A stretch of 64,000 bases of DNA from Ferrimonas marina (lineage in GTDB: Bacteria; Pseudomonadota; Gammaproteobacteria; Enterobacterales; Shewanellaceae), in contig NZ_FQXG01000001.1 of NCBI RefSeq assembly GCF_900129905.1, forward strand, positions 186,001-250,000, read 5' to 3'. The notes beneath the pieces are model-generated. The model did not search any database. It was not told where the DNA came from and saw only the letters and a program-made list of their open reading frames with translations. This document shows positions 27,370 through 36,888 of the stretch, in pieces (position 1 is the stretch's first letter; every line of letters begins with the position of its first letter). The position numbers and the translations under genes were made by a program.

Positions 27370-27397
27370 AAAACGGAGCCCAAGGGCTCCGTTTTTT
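27370..27397. terminator. Bidirectional terminator between grxD and speB
   Basis: AAAACGGAGCCC-AA-GGGCTCCGTTTTTT, usable by grxD (plus) and speB (minus). Confidence 0.93.
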
Positions 27398-27415
27398 GTT
27401 GTCGGCGTTTCGGGA

Positions 27416-28336
27416 TTAGCCCCGACGCACTGCCTGCAGGTGCAGCATCTCGGTGGCCAGGGTCGCCCCGGCCAAGGCAGTAACGTCGGCATGGTCGTAG
27501 GCCGGTGCCACCTCCACCAGGTCCATGCCGACGATGTTCATTCCGGCCAGGCCACGCAAGATCTTCAGTGCCTTGTCGGTGCTGAGCCCACCGCACACCG
27601 GGGTACCGGTGCCCGGAGCAAAGGCCGGGTCCAGGCAATCGATGTCGAAGGTCAGGTAGACCGGCAGGTCACCCACCCGCTGGCGGATCTGCTCGACAAT
27701 CTGGTCGGCGCCCAGATCGTTGGCCTGATCAGCGTGGACCACCTCAAACGGGTGGTTGCTGCGGTCGTAATCGGTGCGGATCCCCAGCTGGATCGAGTGG
27801 GCCGGATCGATCAATCCCTCCTTGGGGGCGTGATAGAACATGGTGCCATGGTCGAAGCGACTGCCGGCACTGTAGGTGTCGGTGTGGGCATCAAAGTGCA
27901 CCAGCGCCATCGGACCGAAGTGCTTGGCATGAGCCCGCAGCAGCGGCAGGGTGACAAAATGATCGCCGCCGAAGGTCAGCAAGGTCTTACCCAGACCAAG
28001 CAGCCGGTCGGCGTGGTCGGTCAGGCCCTGCATCATCTGCTCGGCATCGCCGCAGTCAAACACCAGATCGCCGCAGTCCACCATCTTCAACCGCTCTTTG
28101 AGGACAAAGTCCCACGGGTAGCGGCGATCCTCCCAGGCCAGGTTGACCGACGCCTTGCGCAGGGCCTCCGGGCCTTGACGGGCGCCAGGCCGACCGGTGG
28201 TTGCCAGGTCGAACGGGACGCCGGTGATCACAAGATCAGCATCGCTGTCGTGGGGGGCAAACTGCAGCGGCGTGCGCAGGAAGCCAAAGGCGTTGGCGTA
28301 CAGGGAGTAGTCGGGTTTGTCGGCAAGGGTGGACAT
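27416..28336 (-). CDS. speB: Agmatinase
   Basis: 306 residues. Mn2+ ureohydrolase splitting agmatine to putrescine and urea. The binuclear metal motifs are complete: [17 protein letters not shown] and the [18 protein letters not shown] segment with its two metal-binding Asp. No speA or speC lies nearby, so the arginine decarboxylase partner must be elsewhere. Monocistronic on the minus strand, ending at the terminator shared with grxD. Confidence 0.95.
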   Translation of the reverse strand: MSTLADKPDYSLYANAFGFLRTPLQFAPHDSDADLVITGVPFDLATTGRPGARQGPEALRKASVNLAWEDRRYPWDFVLKERLKMVDCGDLVFDCGDAEQMMQGLTDHADRLLGLGKTLLTFGGDHFVTLPLLRAHAKHFGPMALVHFDAHTDTYSAGSRFDHGTMFYHAPKEGLIDPAHSIQLGIRTDYDRSNHPFEVVHADQANDLGADQIVEQIRQRVGDLPVYLTFDIDCLDPAFAPGTGTPVCGGLSTDKALKILRGLAGMNIVGMDLVEVAPAYDHADVTALAGATLATEMLHLQAVRRG

Positions 28337-28502
28337 AGAGCGCGTTTCAAATGGGGAAAGTGGCTATTGTCGCCCACCCCGGCGGTGTTGTCATCTGTCG
28401 GATAAGGCGCTGGATGGTGTTTGATCAGGATCCGACCATTGGACAGATCTCAGGCCAATGCCTAGGGTCAAAGAACACCTCAATTTGGGATACCGCGAGC
28501 CT

Positions 28503-29612
28503 ATGCGCTGGATATTCTTCACCTTGCTGTTAGCTGGATGCTCAAGCCTGCCCCAACAAAATACCATGGTCACCCTGTCCGAGCAGGAGCTGACGCTTTC
28601 CCGTCACGCACCGCTCACCCGGGCTCTTAATCTGGACGATGAGGCGACCCTACTAACCCTGTTTCAGCCGACCCATCCGTTGGCGGACATCGAGCCGCTG
28701 CTGCAGGATGATCCCGCCTGGCAGGAGCTGACCCATGAGTGGGTAGCGGATCTGGTGCTGCACGGTCAAGAGGGCGAGTGGCACTATCGCGGCGCACATG
28801 CCCTGGGGCAGCAGGAGGCGGTGCGGCTGGAGTACCGACTGGTGCACGAAGATTTCAGCGTGGAGTATTTCTATTTCGATACCGAGCCGGGCACGCCGCT
28901 GGTCATCACTGACATGGGCAACCGCCTGTTCCAGCTCAGTCAGGTGGCGCTGATGGCCCAGCTGTATCAGCGCATGCTGATTAAGCACACCGTGGGGGAC
29001 GAGGAGTTCGCCCACTTCTTCTCCCTGTTGGCACCCTACAACCGTGGCGAGCTGACCAGCGACGAGATGGTGTCGGTGTACGCCCAGCTCTCGGCTGAGA
29101 TGCAGGACAATGTCCTGGTGCGGGATCTGTTGTTGCGGGCGTTGATGAGCGAGGGGGCTTATTGGTACTGGCGCATGCCCGAAACCTTGCGAGAAACCCT
29201 GCTTCAGTCCGACTACGCCTTACTGGAGGCTACCTTCTGTCTGCAGCAGGATGAGGAACGGTGTGACGGTCGCTACGCCCAGTTGGACCCGGACTTGCAG
29301 CAAGATGTGGCGCTGCAGACGGAGATGGGGATCCGCGCGCTGGAACGTAACGAGGTGGCCCGGGCGGAGCAGTTTTCCCGCAGTGCTTTGACGGCAGAGC
29401 CCAGCTTCTTCCCCACCTATTGGTTGCAGATGCAGCTGGGGATCGTCAATGGCGATCACAGCCAAGCGCTGGCGGGGCTGGATAAGCTGGTGCAGGAGTT
29501 TGATGTGCCGATCAACAAGCAGATGCTGACCCAGCTCTATCCCAACCAGGGTCAGGCCTTTCTTAAATCCGCCCAGTTCCGCCAGTGGGCGGAACAGTTC
29601 CCGGAGGAGTAG
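28503..29612 (+). CDS. Predicted outer-membrane lipoprotein with TPR-like C-terminus, unknown
   Basis: 369 residues from the ATG at 28503. MRWIFFTLLLAGC is a lipoprotein signal with the lipobox LAGC (Cys13); Ser at +2 predicts the outer membrane. The C-terminal third (ALERNEVARAEQFSRSALTAEPSFFPTYWLQMQLGI) reads as TPR-like helices. The upstream frame (to 28458) is not needed. No named family; the middle part is acidic and helical. It stands alone and converges with the nitroreductase gene 33 bases away. Confidence 0.8.
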   Translation: MRWIFFTLLLAGCSSLPQQNTMVTLSEQELTLSRHAPLTRALNLDDEATLLTLFQPTHPLADIEPLLQDDPAWQELTHEWVADLVLHGQEGEWHYRGAHALGQQEAVRLEYRLVHEDFSVEYFYFDTEPGTPLVITDMGNRLFQLSQVALMAQLYQRMLIKHTVGDEEFAHFFSLLAPYNRGELTSDEMVSVYAQLSAEMQDNVLVRDLLLRALMSEGAYWYWRMPETLRETLLQSDYALLEATFCLQQDEERCDGRYAQLDPDLQQDVALQTEMGIRALERNEVARAEQFSRSALTAEPSFFPTYWLQMQLGIVNGDHSQALAGLDKLVQEFDVPINKQMLTQLYPNQGQAFLKSAQFRQWAEQFPEE

Positions 29613-29645
29613 GCGGGCGGCCATCGCGACTGCCCGCCGAACGGC

Positions 29646-30290
29646 TTAGACGATGCGGGTGATCATCGCGTCCTGGCCGAAGCGCACCTTGGAGGCCTTG
29701 TCCAGGCTGTTGAAGTCCTCTTCGCTGCGTTGGCCCACCACGGCGGCCACTACCGAGGTCAGTCCCTTGGCCTTGAGATCCAGTACCTGATCCATCTGCT
29801 CCGGCAGGAAGCCCTCCACCGGGCAGCTGTCCAGATCCAGCAGGGCGCAGGAGAGCAGGAACTGGCCAAACACCAGGTAAACCTGGCGCTTCATCCACTC
29901 CAGTCGCTGTTCTTCGGTCATGGTGTTGACGTAGTTGGTCATCATGGCAACACGCTGCTCATTGACCTCGGTACCCCGAACCTGGGCCACCAGGGCCTCA
30001 ATCTCACGCACCTCGGCTTCACCAAACTGGGTTTTGGCACAGAACAGGAACAGGTGAGAGCCGTCGTTGAACTTGGGTGCATTGGCTTCCCAAGCGGCCT
30101 TCGCCATCTTGGCTTTCTGCTCAGCGTCGGTTACCAGGTAGAGGTGCCAGGGCTGACTGTTGATGGAGGTAGGCGCCAGGCACAGGGTATCGAGCAGGGC
30201 CTGGATCTTCTCCTCCTGGGCATTGCCCTGGGGATTGAAGACCTTGGTGGAGTAGCGCTGTTCCAGCGCGGTTTGGAGGGTTTGGATCAT
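29646..30290 (-). CDS. Nitroreductase family protein (NfsB-like, FMN)
   Basis: 214 residues from the ATG at 30290 (AAGAGG upstream); an upstream in-frame start would add 23 non-family residues. The start ALEQRYSTKVFNP and APTSINSQPWHLYLV are typical of the NfsB/FRase I group of oxygen-insensitive NAD(P)H nitroreductases, homodimeric FMN enzymes that reduce nitroaromatics, quinones or pteridines. The physiological substrate is unknown. Confidence 0.9.
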   Translation of the reverse strand: MIQTLQTALEQRYSTKVFNPQGNAQEEKIQALLDTLCLAPTSINSQPWHLYLVTDAEQKAKMAKAAWEANAPKFNDGSHLFLFCAKTQFGEAEVREIEALVAQVRGTEVNEQRVAMMTNYVNTMTEEQRLEWMKRQVYLVFGQFLLSCALLDLDSCPVEGFLPEQMDQVLDLKAKGLTSVVAAVVGQRSEEDFNSLDKASKVRFGQDAMITRIV

Positions 30291-30414
30291 GACGACCTCT
30301 TGAAATCCATGCAAATATAGAACGAGCGCAAGGATCGCCAGCGGACTAACCTTGTGCAAGCCACCGCGTGCTTCTGGCCGTGATTGAGCTCACATATCCT
30401 GCAAAAGGTGTCAT

Positions 30415-31080
30415 ATGAAACAGTGGGTTATTCCATTCAGCCTGATCTTGGGACTGGTTGGCGGCTGCGCCGAGTCTCCAACCGAGACCACCGCCAACCC
30501 GGTTGCCGCTACAAGCGACGCCATTGAACCTCATACCACCCTGGTGATGGAGTGTGCCCAGCACAGCTTTGTGGTGGATTTGAAGGGCGAGCAGGCCTGG
30601 CTGTTCCTGCCAGAGCAAACCCTGGCATTGAACCAGGTGGTCAGTGCCTCCGGCAGCCGTTACCAGGGCGAGGGGGTGACACTGTGGCTGAAAGGCGAGG
30701 AGGGGCGACTGGAAGGGGCGTTGGGGGATCCCAGTGATTGCCGAAACAACCGCGCCAAGGCGCAATGGGAGCAGGCCAAGCTCAGTGGCGCCGATTTTCG
30801 GGGCCTGGGCCAGGAGCCGCCCTGGATCCTGGAGATCTACCCCGACCAGGTGCGCTTCTGGCAAGGCTACGAACGAACGCCAGTGCCGTTGGTGCTGGTG
30901 GAACGGACCCAGCTTGCGGATCGCACCCGCTACCAGTTGCAGCAACAGGGCGAGACCTGGTGGCTGGAGCTGAGCCCCGGACCATGTGCCGACAGCATGA
31001 GCGGGGAGCCGTTTGAGACCAAGATCCGACTGGAGCAACCACAACGCACCCTTTTGGGCTGTGGCCGGGCACTGCATTAG
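30415..31080 (+). CDS. Lipoprotein with MliC-like domain
   Basis: 221 residues. Signal with lipobox VGGC (Cys18) then a Thr/Ala linker, then a roughly 70-residue domain (MECAQHSFVVDLKGEQAWLFLPEQ...VTLWLKGEEGRLEG) resembling MliC/PliC inhibitors of c-type lysozyme, followed by a second domain of the COG3650 kind (DFRGLGQEPPWILEIYP). If right, it protects peptidoglycan from host or predator lysozyme; the key MliC Ser/Lys loop is only partly recognisable, so activity is uncertain. Four Cys in the mature part may pair. Confidence 0.75.
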   Translation: MKQWVIPFSLILGLVGGCAESPTETTANPVAATSDAIEPHTTLVMECAQHSFVVDLKGEQAWLFLPEQTLALNQVVSASGSRYQGEGVTLWLKGEEGRLEGALGDPSDCRNNRAKAQWEQAKLSGADFRGLGQEPPWILEIYPDQVRFWQGYERTPVPLVLVERTQLADRTRYQLQQQGETWWLELSPGPCADSMSGEPFETKIRLEQPQRTLLGCGRALH

Positions 31081-31155
31081 GGCCCGGACGTTACCCGGTG
31101 GTGAAAGCAGTAAGCCACGGTTGTTGAAGAAGTTCCTACCAATACCGAGTTGAAA

Positions 31156-31173
31156 TGTACACCTTTGTGTACA
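31156..31173. promoter_or_regulatory. Perfect 7+7 inverted repeat upstream of ilvI
   Basis: TGTACAC-CTTT-GTGTACA, 158 bases before the ilvI start. It looks like an operator for a dimeric regulator. It resembles a TyrR box (TGTAAA-N6-TTTACA) with one mismatch per arm, but a TyrR role at ilvIH is not established, so the binding protein is unknown. Confidence 0.45.
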
Positions 31174-31330
31174 AAATCTTTCACTGGCGAAAACTAATGT
31201 TTCGCGTTAGTGTTGACTGCGTGCATAGGTTGTGACCCGGTTACCGCCGCGCTGAACAGGCCCATGCGCACCGACCTCTTAACTCTTTAGGCTACGAATA
31301 AGCCCTAATCACGTTGGCTTTGGAGGCTAC

Positions 31331-33049
31331 ATGGAACAGTTATCCGGCGCGGACATGATCGTCCGGTCGCTGATCGATCAAGGCGTGAAACACATCTTCG
31401 GCTACCCTGGTGGCTCCGTTCTCGATATCTACGATGCCCTGCATGAAAAAAGCCACATAGAGCACGTGCTGGTGCGCCATGAGCAGGCCGCCGTGCACAT
31501 GGCCGATGGCTATGCCCGGGCCACGGGTGACGTCGGGGTGGTGCTGGTCACCTCTGGCCCCGGTGCCACCAATGCCATCACCGGGATCGCCACCGCCTAC
31601 TACGATTCGGTGCCGCTGGTGGTGCTGTCTGGCCAGGTGATGTCCAACCTGATCGGCAACGATGCCTTCCAGGAGTGCGACATGGTGGGGATCTCCCGCC
31701 CGGTGGTGAAGCACAGCTTCCTGGTGCAGAACACCGAAGATATCCCCGAGATCATCAAAAAGGCCTTTTACCTTGCCGCCAGTGGCCGACCGGGGCCGGT
31801 GGTGGTCGACCTGCCCAAGGATCGCCTCAACCCCGCCATCACCTTTCCCTACCACTACCCGGAAGCGATTAAGCTGCGCTCCTACAACCCGACCCAGCAG
31901 GGCCACAAGGGCCAGATCAAGCGCGGCCTGCAGGCGCTGATGGCGGCGAAGAAGCCGGTGTTATACGTGGGCGGCGGGGCGATCACCGCCGGGGCGGAAA
32001 CCCAGTTGCGCAGCCTGGCGGAGCAGCTGGATCTGCCGGTGGTCTCGACCCTGATGGGGCTGGGTGCCTTTCCCGGTAGCCATCGCCAATCCCTGGGGAT
32101 GCTGGGGATGCACGGCACCTACGAAGCCAACATGGCGATGCATAACGCGGATCTGATCTTTGGTGTCGGCGTGCGCTTTGATGACCGCACCACCAACAAC
32201 CTGGCCAAGTACTGCCCCGATGCCACCATCCTGCACATCGACATCGATCCCTCCTCCATCTCCAAAACGGTCAATGCCGACATCCCCATCGTGGGGTCCG
32301 CCGAGCTGGTGCTCGACAGCATGCTGGCGATGCTGGAGGCCAAGGAGTCGGATCAGCCCGACAACCCATTGGCGGCCTGGTGGGATGACATCGGTGGCTG
32401 GCGCTCGCGCCACTGCCTGGCTTACGAAGAGCAAGCGGACAAGATCAAACCGCAGCAGGTGATTGAGGTGCTGCATCGCCTGACCAATGGCGATGCCTAT
32501 GTGTCCTCCGACGTGGGCCAGCACCAGATGTTCGCCGCGCTCTACTACCCATTCGATAAGCCGCGGCGCTGGATCAACTCCGGTGGCCTCGGCACCATGG
32601 GCTTTGGTCTGCCTGCCGCCATGGGGGTCAAGTTTGCCCTGCCTGAGGCCCAGGTGGTCTGTGTCACCGGTGATGGCAGCATCCAGATGAACATCCAGGA
32701 GCTCTCTACCGCACTGCAGTACGATATCCCGGTGAAGATCATCAACCTCAACAACCGCTTCCTCGGCATGGTGAAGCAGTGGCAGGACATGATCTACCAG
32801 GGCCGCCACAGCCACTCCTACATGGACTCGGTACCGGACTTTGCCGCCATTGCCGAGGCCTATGGCCATGTGGGGATCCGCATTGAACACCCGGACGATC
32901 TGGAGGCGGGGCTTTCCAAGGCCCTGGCGATGGAGGACCGGCTGGTGTTTGTCGACATCAACGTGGATGAAACGGAACACGTCTACCCCATGCTGGTGCG
33001 GGGCGGTTCCATGGGTGAGATGTGGTTGAGCAAGACGGAGCGGACCTGA
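31331..33049 (+). CDS. ilvI: Acetolactate synthase large subunit
   Basis: 572 residues. TPP/FAD enzyme that makes acetolactate or acetohydroxybutyrate, first common step of branched-chain amino acid synthesis. The TPP-activating Glu is in [18 protein letters not shown], the TPP-binding motif is [12 protein letters not shown], and the FAD/central domain is complete. The product is closest to IlvI of AHAS III type, consistent with the paired ilvH two bases downstream. TTTGGAGG ribosome site. The promoter region (31081-31330) is 250 bases long. Confidence 0.96.
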   Translation: MEQLSGADMIVRSLIDQGVKHIFGYPGGSVLDIYDALHEKSHIEHVLVRHEQAAVHMADGYARATGDVGVVLVTSGPGATNAITGIATAYYDSVPLVVLSGQVMSNLIGNDAFQECDMVGISRPVVKHSFLVQNTEDIPEIIKKAFYLAASGRPGPVVVDLPKDRLNPAITFPYHYPEAIKLRSYNPTQQGHKGQIKRGLQALMAAKKPVLYVGGGAITAGAETQLRSLAEQLDLPVVSTLMGLGAFPGSHRQSLGMLGMHGTYEANMAMHNADLIFGVGVRFDDRTTNNLAKYCPDATILHIDIDPSSISKTVNADIPIVGSAELVLDSMLAMLEAKESDQPDNPLAAWWDDIGGWRSRHCLAYEEQADKIKPQQVIEVLHRLTNGDAYVSSDVGQHQMFAALYYPFDKPRRWINSGGLGTMGFGLPAAMGVKFALPEAQVVCVTGDGSIQMNIQELSTALQYDIPVKIINLNNRFLGMVKQWQDMIYQGRHSHSYMDSVPDFAAIAEAYGHVGIRIEHPDDLEAGLSKALAMEDRLVFVDINVDETEHVYPMLVRGGSMGEMWLSKTERT

Positions 33050-33051
33050 CC

Positions 33052-33552
33052 ATGCAAAGAAACATTCTCTCTATCTTGTTGGAAAACGAGTCCGGGGCGC
33101 TGTCCCGGGTGGTGGGTCTGTTCGCCCAGCGCGGCTACAACATCGAGTCGTTGACCGTGGCACCCACCGACGATCCCACCCTTTCCCGTCTGACCATCAC
33201 CACCTCGGTGACTGATCAGGCCACCTGCGAGCAGGTGGAGAAGCAGCTGCATAAGTTGATCGACGTGCTCAAGGTTAACAACCTGTCCGAAGCCAGCCAC
33301 ATCGAGCGGGAACTGATGCTGGTAAAGGCACGGGCCCAGGGCGCGGTGCGGGCCGAGGTGAAGCGGATGGCCGACATATTCCGTGGCCAGGTGGTGGACG
33401 TTACTGGCAGCCAGTACACGGTGCAATTGTCCGGCACCAGCGACAAGCTCGATAGCTTCCTGTCAGCGCTGGCGGAGGTCACTGAGATCATCGAGGTGGC
33501 TCGAAGCGGCGTGGTCGGGGTGGCCCGAGGGGAGCGCTCCCTGCGCGCCTAA
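33052..33552 (+). CDS. ilvH: Acetolactate synthase small (regulatory) subunit
   Basis: 166 residues from the ATG at 33052. N-terminal ACT domain (RNILSILLENESGALSRVVGLFAQRGYNIESL) that binds valine for feedback inhibition, and the C-terminal ALS_ss_C domain. Length and sequence fit IlvH. Two bases after ilvI, so they are coexpressed in the right ratio; a terminator follows. Confidence 0.97.
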   Translation: MQRNILSILLENESGALSRVVGLFAQRGYNIESLTVAPTDDPTLSRLTITTSVTDQATCEQVEKQLHKLIDVLKVNNLSEASHIERELMLVKARAQGAVRAEVKRMADIFRGQVVDVTGSQYTVQLSGTSDKLDSFLSALAEVTEIIEVARSGVVGVARGERSLRA

Positions 33553-33570
33553 TCGGGCAAGCCAACTAAC

Positions 33571-33600
33571 AAAACGCCGCCCTTGGGCGGCGTTTTTTGT
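33571..33600. terminator. Terminator between ilvH and the mauG homologue
   Basis: AAAACGCCGCCC-TT-GGGCGGCGTTTTTT; symmetrical, so it may also serve the convergent mauG-like gene. Confidence 0.93.
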
Positions 33601-33617
33601 GCCGTTTCACCTGGCCG

Positions 33618-34715
33618 TCAGTCGCCAGGATTACCCACCGTCGTGTCTTCGGCCTGCTGGACCCAGCGCTGGGCCTCGCGCCCGGTCAGCGCCTGCAGAA
33701 AGGCCACCAGCTGGCGCTGCTCCTCGGCACTGAGGTGCAGCGGCATCACCCGGGGGTTCTTGTCCGCCACCGGCCCACCCCCTGCGTTATAGAAGGCCAC
33801 CACCGCCGCCAGGGTCGGCAGCGAGCCGTCGTGCATGTAAGGCGGGGTCAGTGCCACGTTGCGCAGCCCCGGGGTGCGAAACTTACCCTGATCGGCTGGC
33901 TCGCCGGTCACCTCGGCCCGACCCAAATCTGCTCGGGCAGCACCGCCGACGTTGACCAGTGCCCCCAGTTGGGTCTGGCTGCCATCAGGAAACTGTACCG
34001 GGCGTTGGTCTCGCTGGGGCGCGCCGGCGCCGGTGCGGTGGTAGTGATGATCCGTCATCAACCCGTCAGCGGATTGCAGCGGGTGGCAGGCGTAGCAACC
34101 GGCCTTGCCACCAAACAGCACCAGGCCCTGGCGGGCTTCGTCGGAGAGCGCGTCCACCTCGCCATTCATCCAGCGCTGCCAGGGGCTGTCCATCGCCACC
34201 AGGCTGCGCTGATAGGCTGCCAGCGCCTCGCCCAGCCTCTGGGCGGTGACCGGGCCGGCAAAGGCCTCTTCAAAGCGGGCTTGATACTCGGGCAGTGCGG
34301 CCAGACGGTCAACCACCGCTTCTCGACTGGGGTTGGCCATCTCGTTGGGATCCAGCAGCGGCCCCCAGATCTGCGCTTCCAAGTCCTCCTCCCGCCCATC
34401 CCAGAACAGCGCTGGCAACGAGCCCACGTTGAGCAGGGTGGGGGCATTGCGCCGACCAGCGCGTCCGGCAACGCCCACCGCAGTCTCCATCTGGTGGTGG
34501 GTAAAGCCCATGGCGGGGACATGGCAGTTGGCGCAGGAGAGGGTGCCGTTGACTGACAGGCGACGATCCAGAAAAAGCAGACGACCGAGCTCAATCCGGA
34601 GCGGATCCGCCGCAGCGTTAATAGTGCTGGCCGACGTGGTCGGTGGCGTGAGTGGGGCCAAGGTAAGGAGCGGCAGCGTCACCAACAGCTGCCAGGCCCA
34701 TAGTGGTGCGTTCAT
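33618..34715 (-). CDS. MauG / di-heme cytochrome c peroxidase family protein
   Basis: 365 residues from the ATG at 34715. An N-terminal hydrophobic signal is followed by two c-type heme sites, CANCH (61-65) and CYACH (207-211), with the spacing of the bacterial di-heme peroxidase/MauG family. Periplasmic. Genes of this family accompany methanethiol oxidase genes in known mtoX clusters, where they are thought to help mature the enzyme, by analogy to MauG in methylamine dehydrogenase. It is divergent from the mtoX gene with only 68 bases between, so the promoters must be back to back. Confidence 0.88.
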   Translation of the reverse strand: MNAPLWAWQLLVTLPLLTLAPLTPPTTSASTINAAADPLRIELGRLLFLDRRLSVNGTLSCANCHVPAMGFTHHQMETAVGVAGRAGRRNAPTLLNVGSLPALFWDGREEDLEAQIWGPLLDPNEMANPSREAVVDRLAALPEYQARFEEAFAGPVTAQRLGEALAAYQRSLVAMDSPWQRWMNGEVDALSDEARQGLVLFGGKAGCYACHPLQSADGLMTDHHYHRTGAGAPQRDQRPVQFPDGSQTQLGALVNVGGAARADLGRAEVTGEPADQGKFRTPGLRNVALTPPYMHDGSLPTLAAVVAFYNAGGGPVADKNPRVMPLHLSAEEQRQLVAFLQALTGREAQRWVQQAEDTTVGNPGD

Positions 34716-34783
34716 GGCCAAAGTGTAGCCCCGCAGAGGGGCCAACTATACTGGCCCTGATGCAAGCCACGGGAGCGTTCAAC

Positions 34784-36115
34784 ATGGTTAATGTTCAACG
34801 AGGGCTGCTGCTCGGTGCCGCGCTGATGGCACCGGCCATGGCCGATGAAACCTGCATGTCCCCCTACATGGCCAAGATCGTCGGTCAGGAGGATGTGCTC
34901 TACGTCTGGACCCTGGGGGTAGAGGGGATTGGCGACGGTGAGGACAAGCTGGTCACGGTGGATGTGAATCCCGACTCTGACCGCTTTGGTCAGGTGATCC
35001 ATCAGGTCTCGGTGGGCGGGCGGAACGAGGCCCACCACAGCGGCTTTACCGACGACAGACGCTATCTCTGGGCCAGTGGCCTGGACAGCTCCAAGATCTT
35101 TATCTTCGATGTCCATAGCGATCCGGCCAAGCCCCGTCTGCACAAGGTGATCGAGGATTTCGTTAAGGCGTCTGGCGGGGTGGTTGGCCCCCACACCAAC
35201 TATGCCCTGCCGGGGCGGATGATGCTCACCGGTCTGTCCAACGACCGCGATCATGGCGGCCAGACTGGCATGGTGGAGTACAGCAACCAGGGAGACTACG
35301 TTGCCACCCACTGGATGCCCAAAGAGGGTGCCCTCAACGGCGCCAACAAGACCGGGCAATTTGCTGATGGCTATGGCTACGATGTGCGGGTGCTGCCCCG
35401 GCGCAACGCCATGTTCACCTCCTCCTTTACCGGCTGGAACAACTACATGATGGGGTTGGGCAAGATGATGGCCGATCCGGAGGCGATGAAGCAGTTTGGC
35501 AACACCGTGGTGGTGTGGGATCTGCACACTCGGCAACCCAAGACCATCCTGGATGTGCCCGGTGCGCCGTTGGAGCTGCGCTGTGCCTGGGGCGCCCAGA
35601 ACAACTACTGCTTCACCACCACGGCGCTGACCTCCAAGCTGTGGCTTATCTATGAGCAGGATGGCAAGTGGCAGGCCCAGGCGGTGGCGGACATTGGCGA
35701 TGCCAGCAAGATCCCGCTGCCGGTGGATATCTCCATCAGCGCCGATGACAACCACCTATGGGTCAACACATGGAACGATGGCCTCACCCGATTGTTCGAC
35801 ATCTCCGATCCCTTTGCCCCCAAGCAGGTACTGAGCGAAAAGATCGGCGGCCAGGTGAATATGGTGTCGCAAAGCTGGGACGGTGAACGGCTCTATTACT
35901 CGTCGTCGCTGCTGGCCAACTGGGACAAGACCGAAGGGGAAGATCTGCAGTACGTCAAAGGCTACCGCTGGGATGGTAAGGCGCTGGAGCAGACCTTCTC
36001 ACTGGACTTCCACCAGGCGGAGCTGGGCAGTCCGCACCAGATGCGAATGGGGGCTTTTGCACTTTATGGCCAGCGCCCCGATTCGCCATCTGGCAGCCCG
36101 ACAGTGAGTCGCTGA
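34784..36115 (+). CDS. mtoX: Methanethiol oxidase (SBP56 / selenium-binding protein family)
   Basis: 443 residues from the ATG at 34784, starting with a Sec signal (VQRGLLLGAALMAPAMA) as in bacterial periplasmic MtoX. The SBP56 family is visible in ETCMSPYMAK, VGGRNEAHHSGFTDDRRYLWASGLDSSKIFIFDV and DISISADDNHLWVNTWNDGL, with His residues likely to bind copper. MtoX oxidises methanethiol to formaldehyde, sulfide and peroxide, in the breakdown of DMSP, dimethylsulfide or methionine. Flanked by a mauG homologue and SCO/SenC, the known mtoX gene set. Function is inferred from family plus this context. Confidence 0.87.
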   Translation: MVNVQRGLLLGAALMAPAMADETCMSPYMAKIVGQEDVLYVWTLGVEGIGDGEDKLVTVDVNPDSDRFGQVIHQVSVGGRNEAHHSGFTDDRRYLWASGLDSSKIFIFDVHSDPAKPRLHKVIEDFVKASGGVVGPHTNYALPGRMMLTGLSNDRDHGGQTGMVEYSNQGDYVATHWMPKEGALNGANKTGQFADGYGYDVRVLPRRNAMFTSSFTGWNNYMMGLGKMMADPEAMKQFGNTVVVWDLHTRQPKTILDVPGAPLELRCAWGAQNNYCFTTTALTSKLWLIYEQDGKWQAQAVADIGDASKIPLPVDISISADDNHLWVNTWNDGLTRLFDISDPFAPKQVLSEKIGGQVNMVSQSWDGERLYYSSSLLANWDKTEGEDLQYVKGYRWDGKALEQTFSLDFHQAELGSPHQMRMGAFALYGQRPDSPSGSPTVSR

Positions 36116-36135
36116 GTCATTGAGTTGATAAGCAG

Positions 36136-36888
36136 ATGAATCGAGCATTGGCGTTTGCGAAGGCGATTGCGACTGTGATTGTGACTGCGGCTGCGATCGC
36201 GACTGTATTAGCGCTTTGCCTGCTGCCGCTGAGGCTTGGGGCTGAGGAGGATCCCCACGCCCAGCACCGGGAACTTCCGGCAGATGCGCCCGCCTACCAG
36301 GGACTGGGCTACACCTTGCCTGCGGCGGGCAGCTACCGCTTACCCCCCATCCATGGGGCAAAGGATGGCGAGGTGCTACTCAGCACTGGCGAGCCGGCGC
36401 AGCTGTTCTCGCTCTACCAGGGCCACTACGTGGTGCTGAGCTTTATCTACACCCGCTGTCCGGATCCCAACGCCTGCCCCCTGGCCAGCTTTGTGCTGTC
36501 GCGGCTGCAACTGAAGCTGGCACAACAGCCAGAGTTGGCAGCACAGGTGCGCCTGATCACCCTAAGCTTTGATCCCCAGTTCGACAGCCCAGCCACCATG
36601 GCAGCGTATGGCCAACGCTTTAACCGGCCAGGGGCACCACAATGGCTGTTTGCCACCACCTCCGGAGCGGAGCAGCTGGCCCCGATCCTCGAAGACTACA
36701 ACCAGTGGGTGCTGGCGGAGTATGACCAGCAGGGCAACCCCACTGGCATGTTGTCGCACCTGCTGCGGGTCTACCTGATTGACCCGCAGCGGCAAGTGCG
36801 CAATATCTACAGCACCGGCTTCTTGCACGCGGATGTGGTGCTCAACGATTTAGGGACCCTGGTGCTGGAATCCCAGGCGGCTCGGTAA
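36136..36888 (+). CDS. SCO1/SenC-family copper chaperone
   Basis: 250 residues, 20 bases after mtoX. An N-terminal membrane/signal segment (residues 8-30) precedes a thioredoxin-like SCO domain: FIYTRCPDPNACPLASF carries the two copper cysteines (C108, C114), and H207 (LSHLLRVYLID) fits the third ligand. Usual SCO proteins have CX3C; here it is CX5C, a two-residue insertion. Next to mtoX it most likely delivers copper to the methanethiol oxidase rather than to cytochrome oxidase. Its first 25 codons are a low-complexity Ala/Thr/Val/Ile repeat. The 3' end overlaps the convergent PDZ gene by 47 bases. Confidence 0.87.
   Translation: MNRALAFAKAIATVIVTAAAIATVLALCLLPLRLGAEEDPHAQHRELPADAPAYQGLGYTLPAAGSYRLPPIHGAKDGEVLLSTGEPAQLFSLYQGHYVVLSFIYTRCPDPNACPLASFVLSRLQLKLAQQPELAAQVRLITLSFDPQFDSPATMAAYGQRFNRPGAPQWLFATTSGAEQLAPILEDYNQWVLAEYDQQGNPTGMLSHLLRVYLIDPQRQVRNIYSTGFLHADVVLNDLGTLVLESQAAR

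Noticed and set aside
31264-31290. Eight-codon leader-like ORF (MRTDLLTL) before ilvI, considered as attenuation leader
   Set aside because: Three Leu codons are suggestive, but no T-run terminator or alternative hairpin follows before ilvI; only a weak AAGCC...GGCTT stem.
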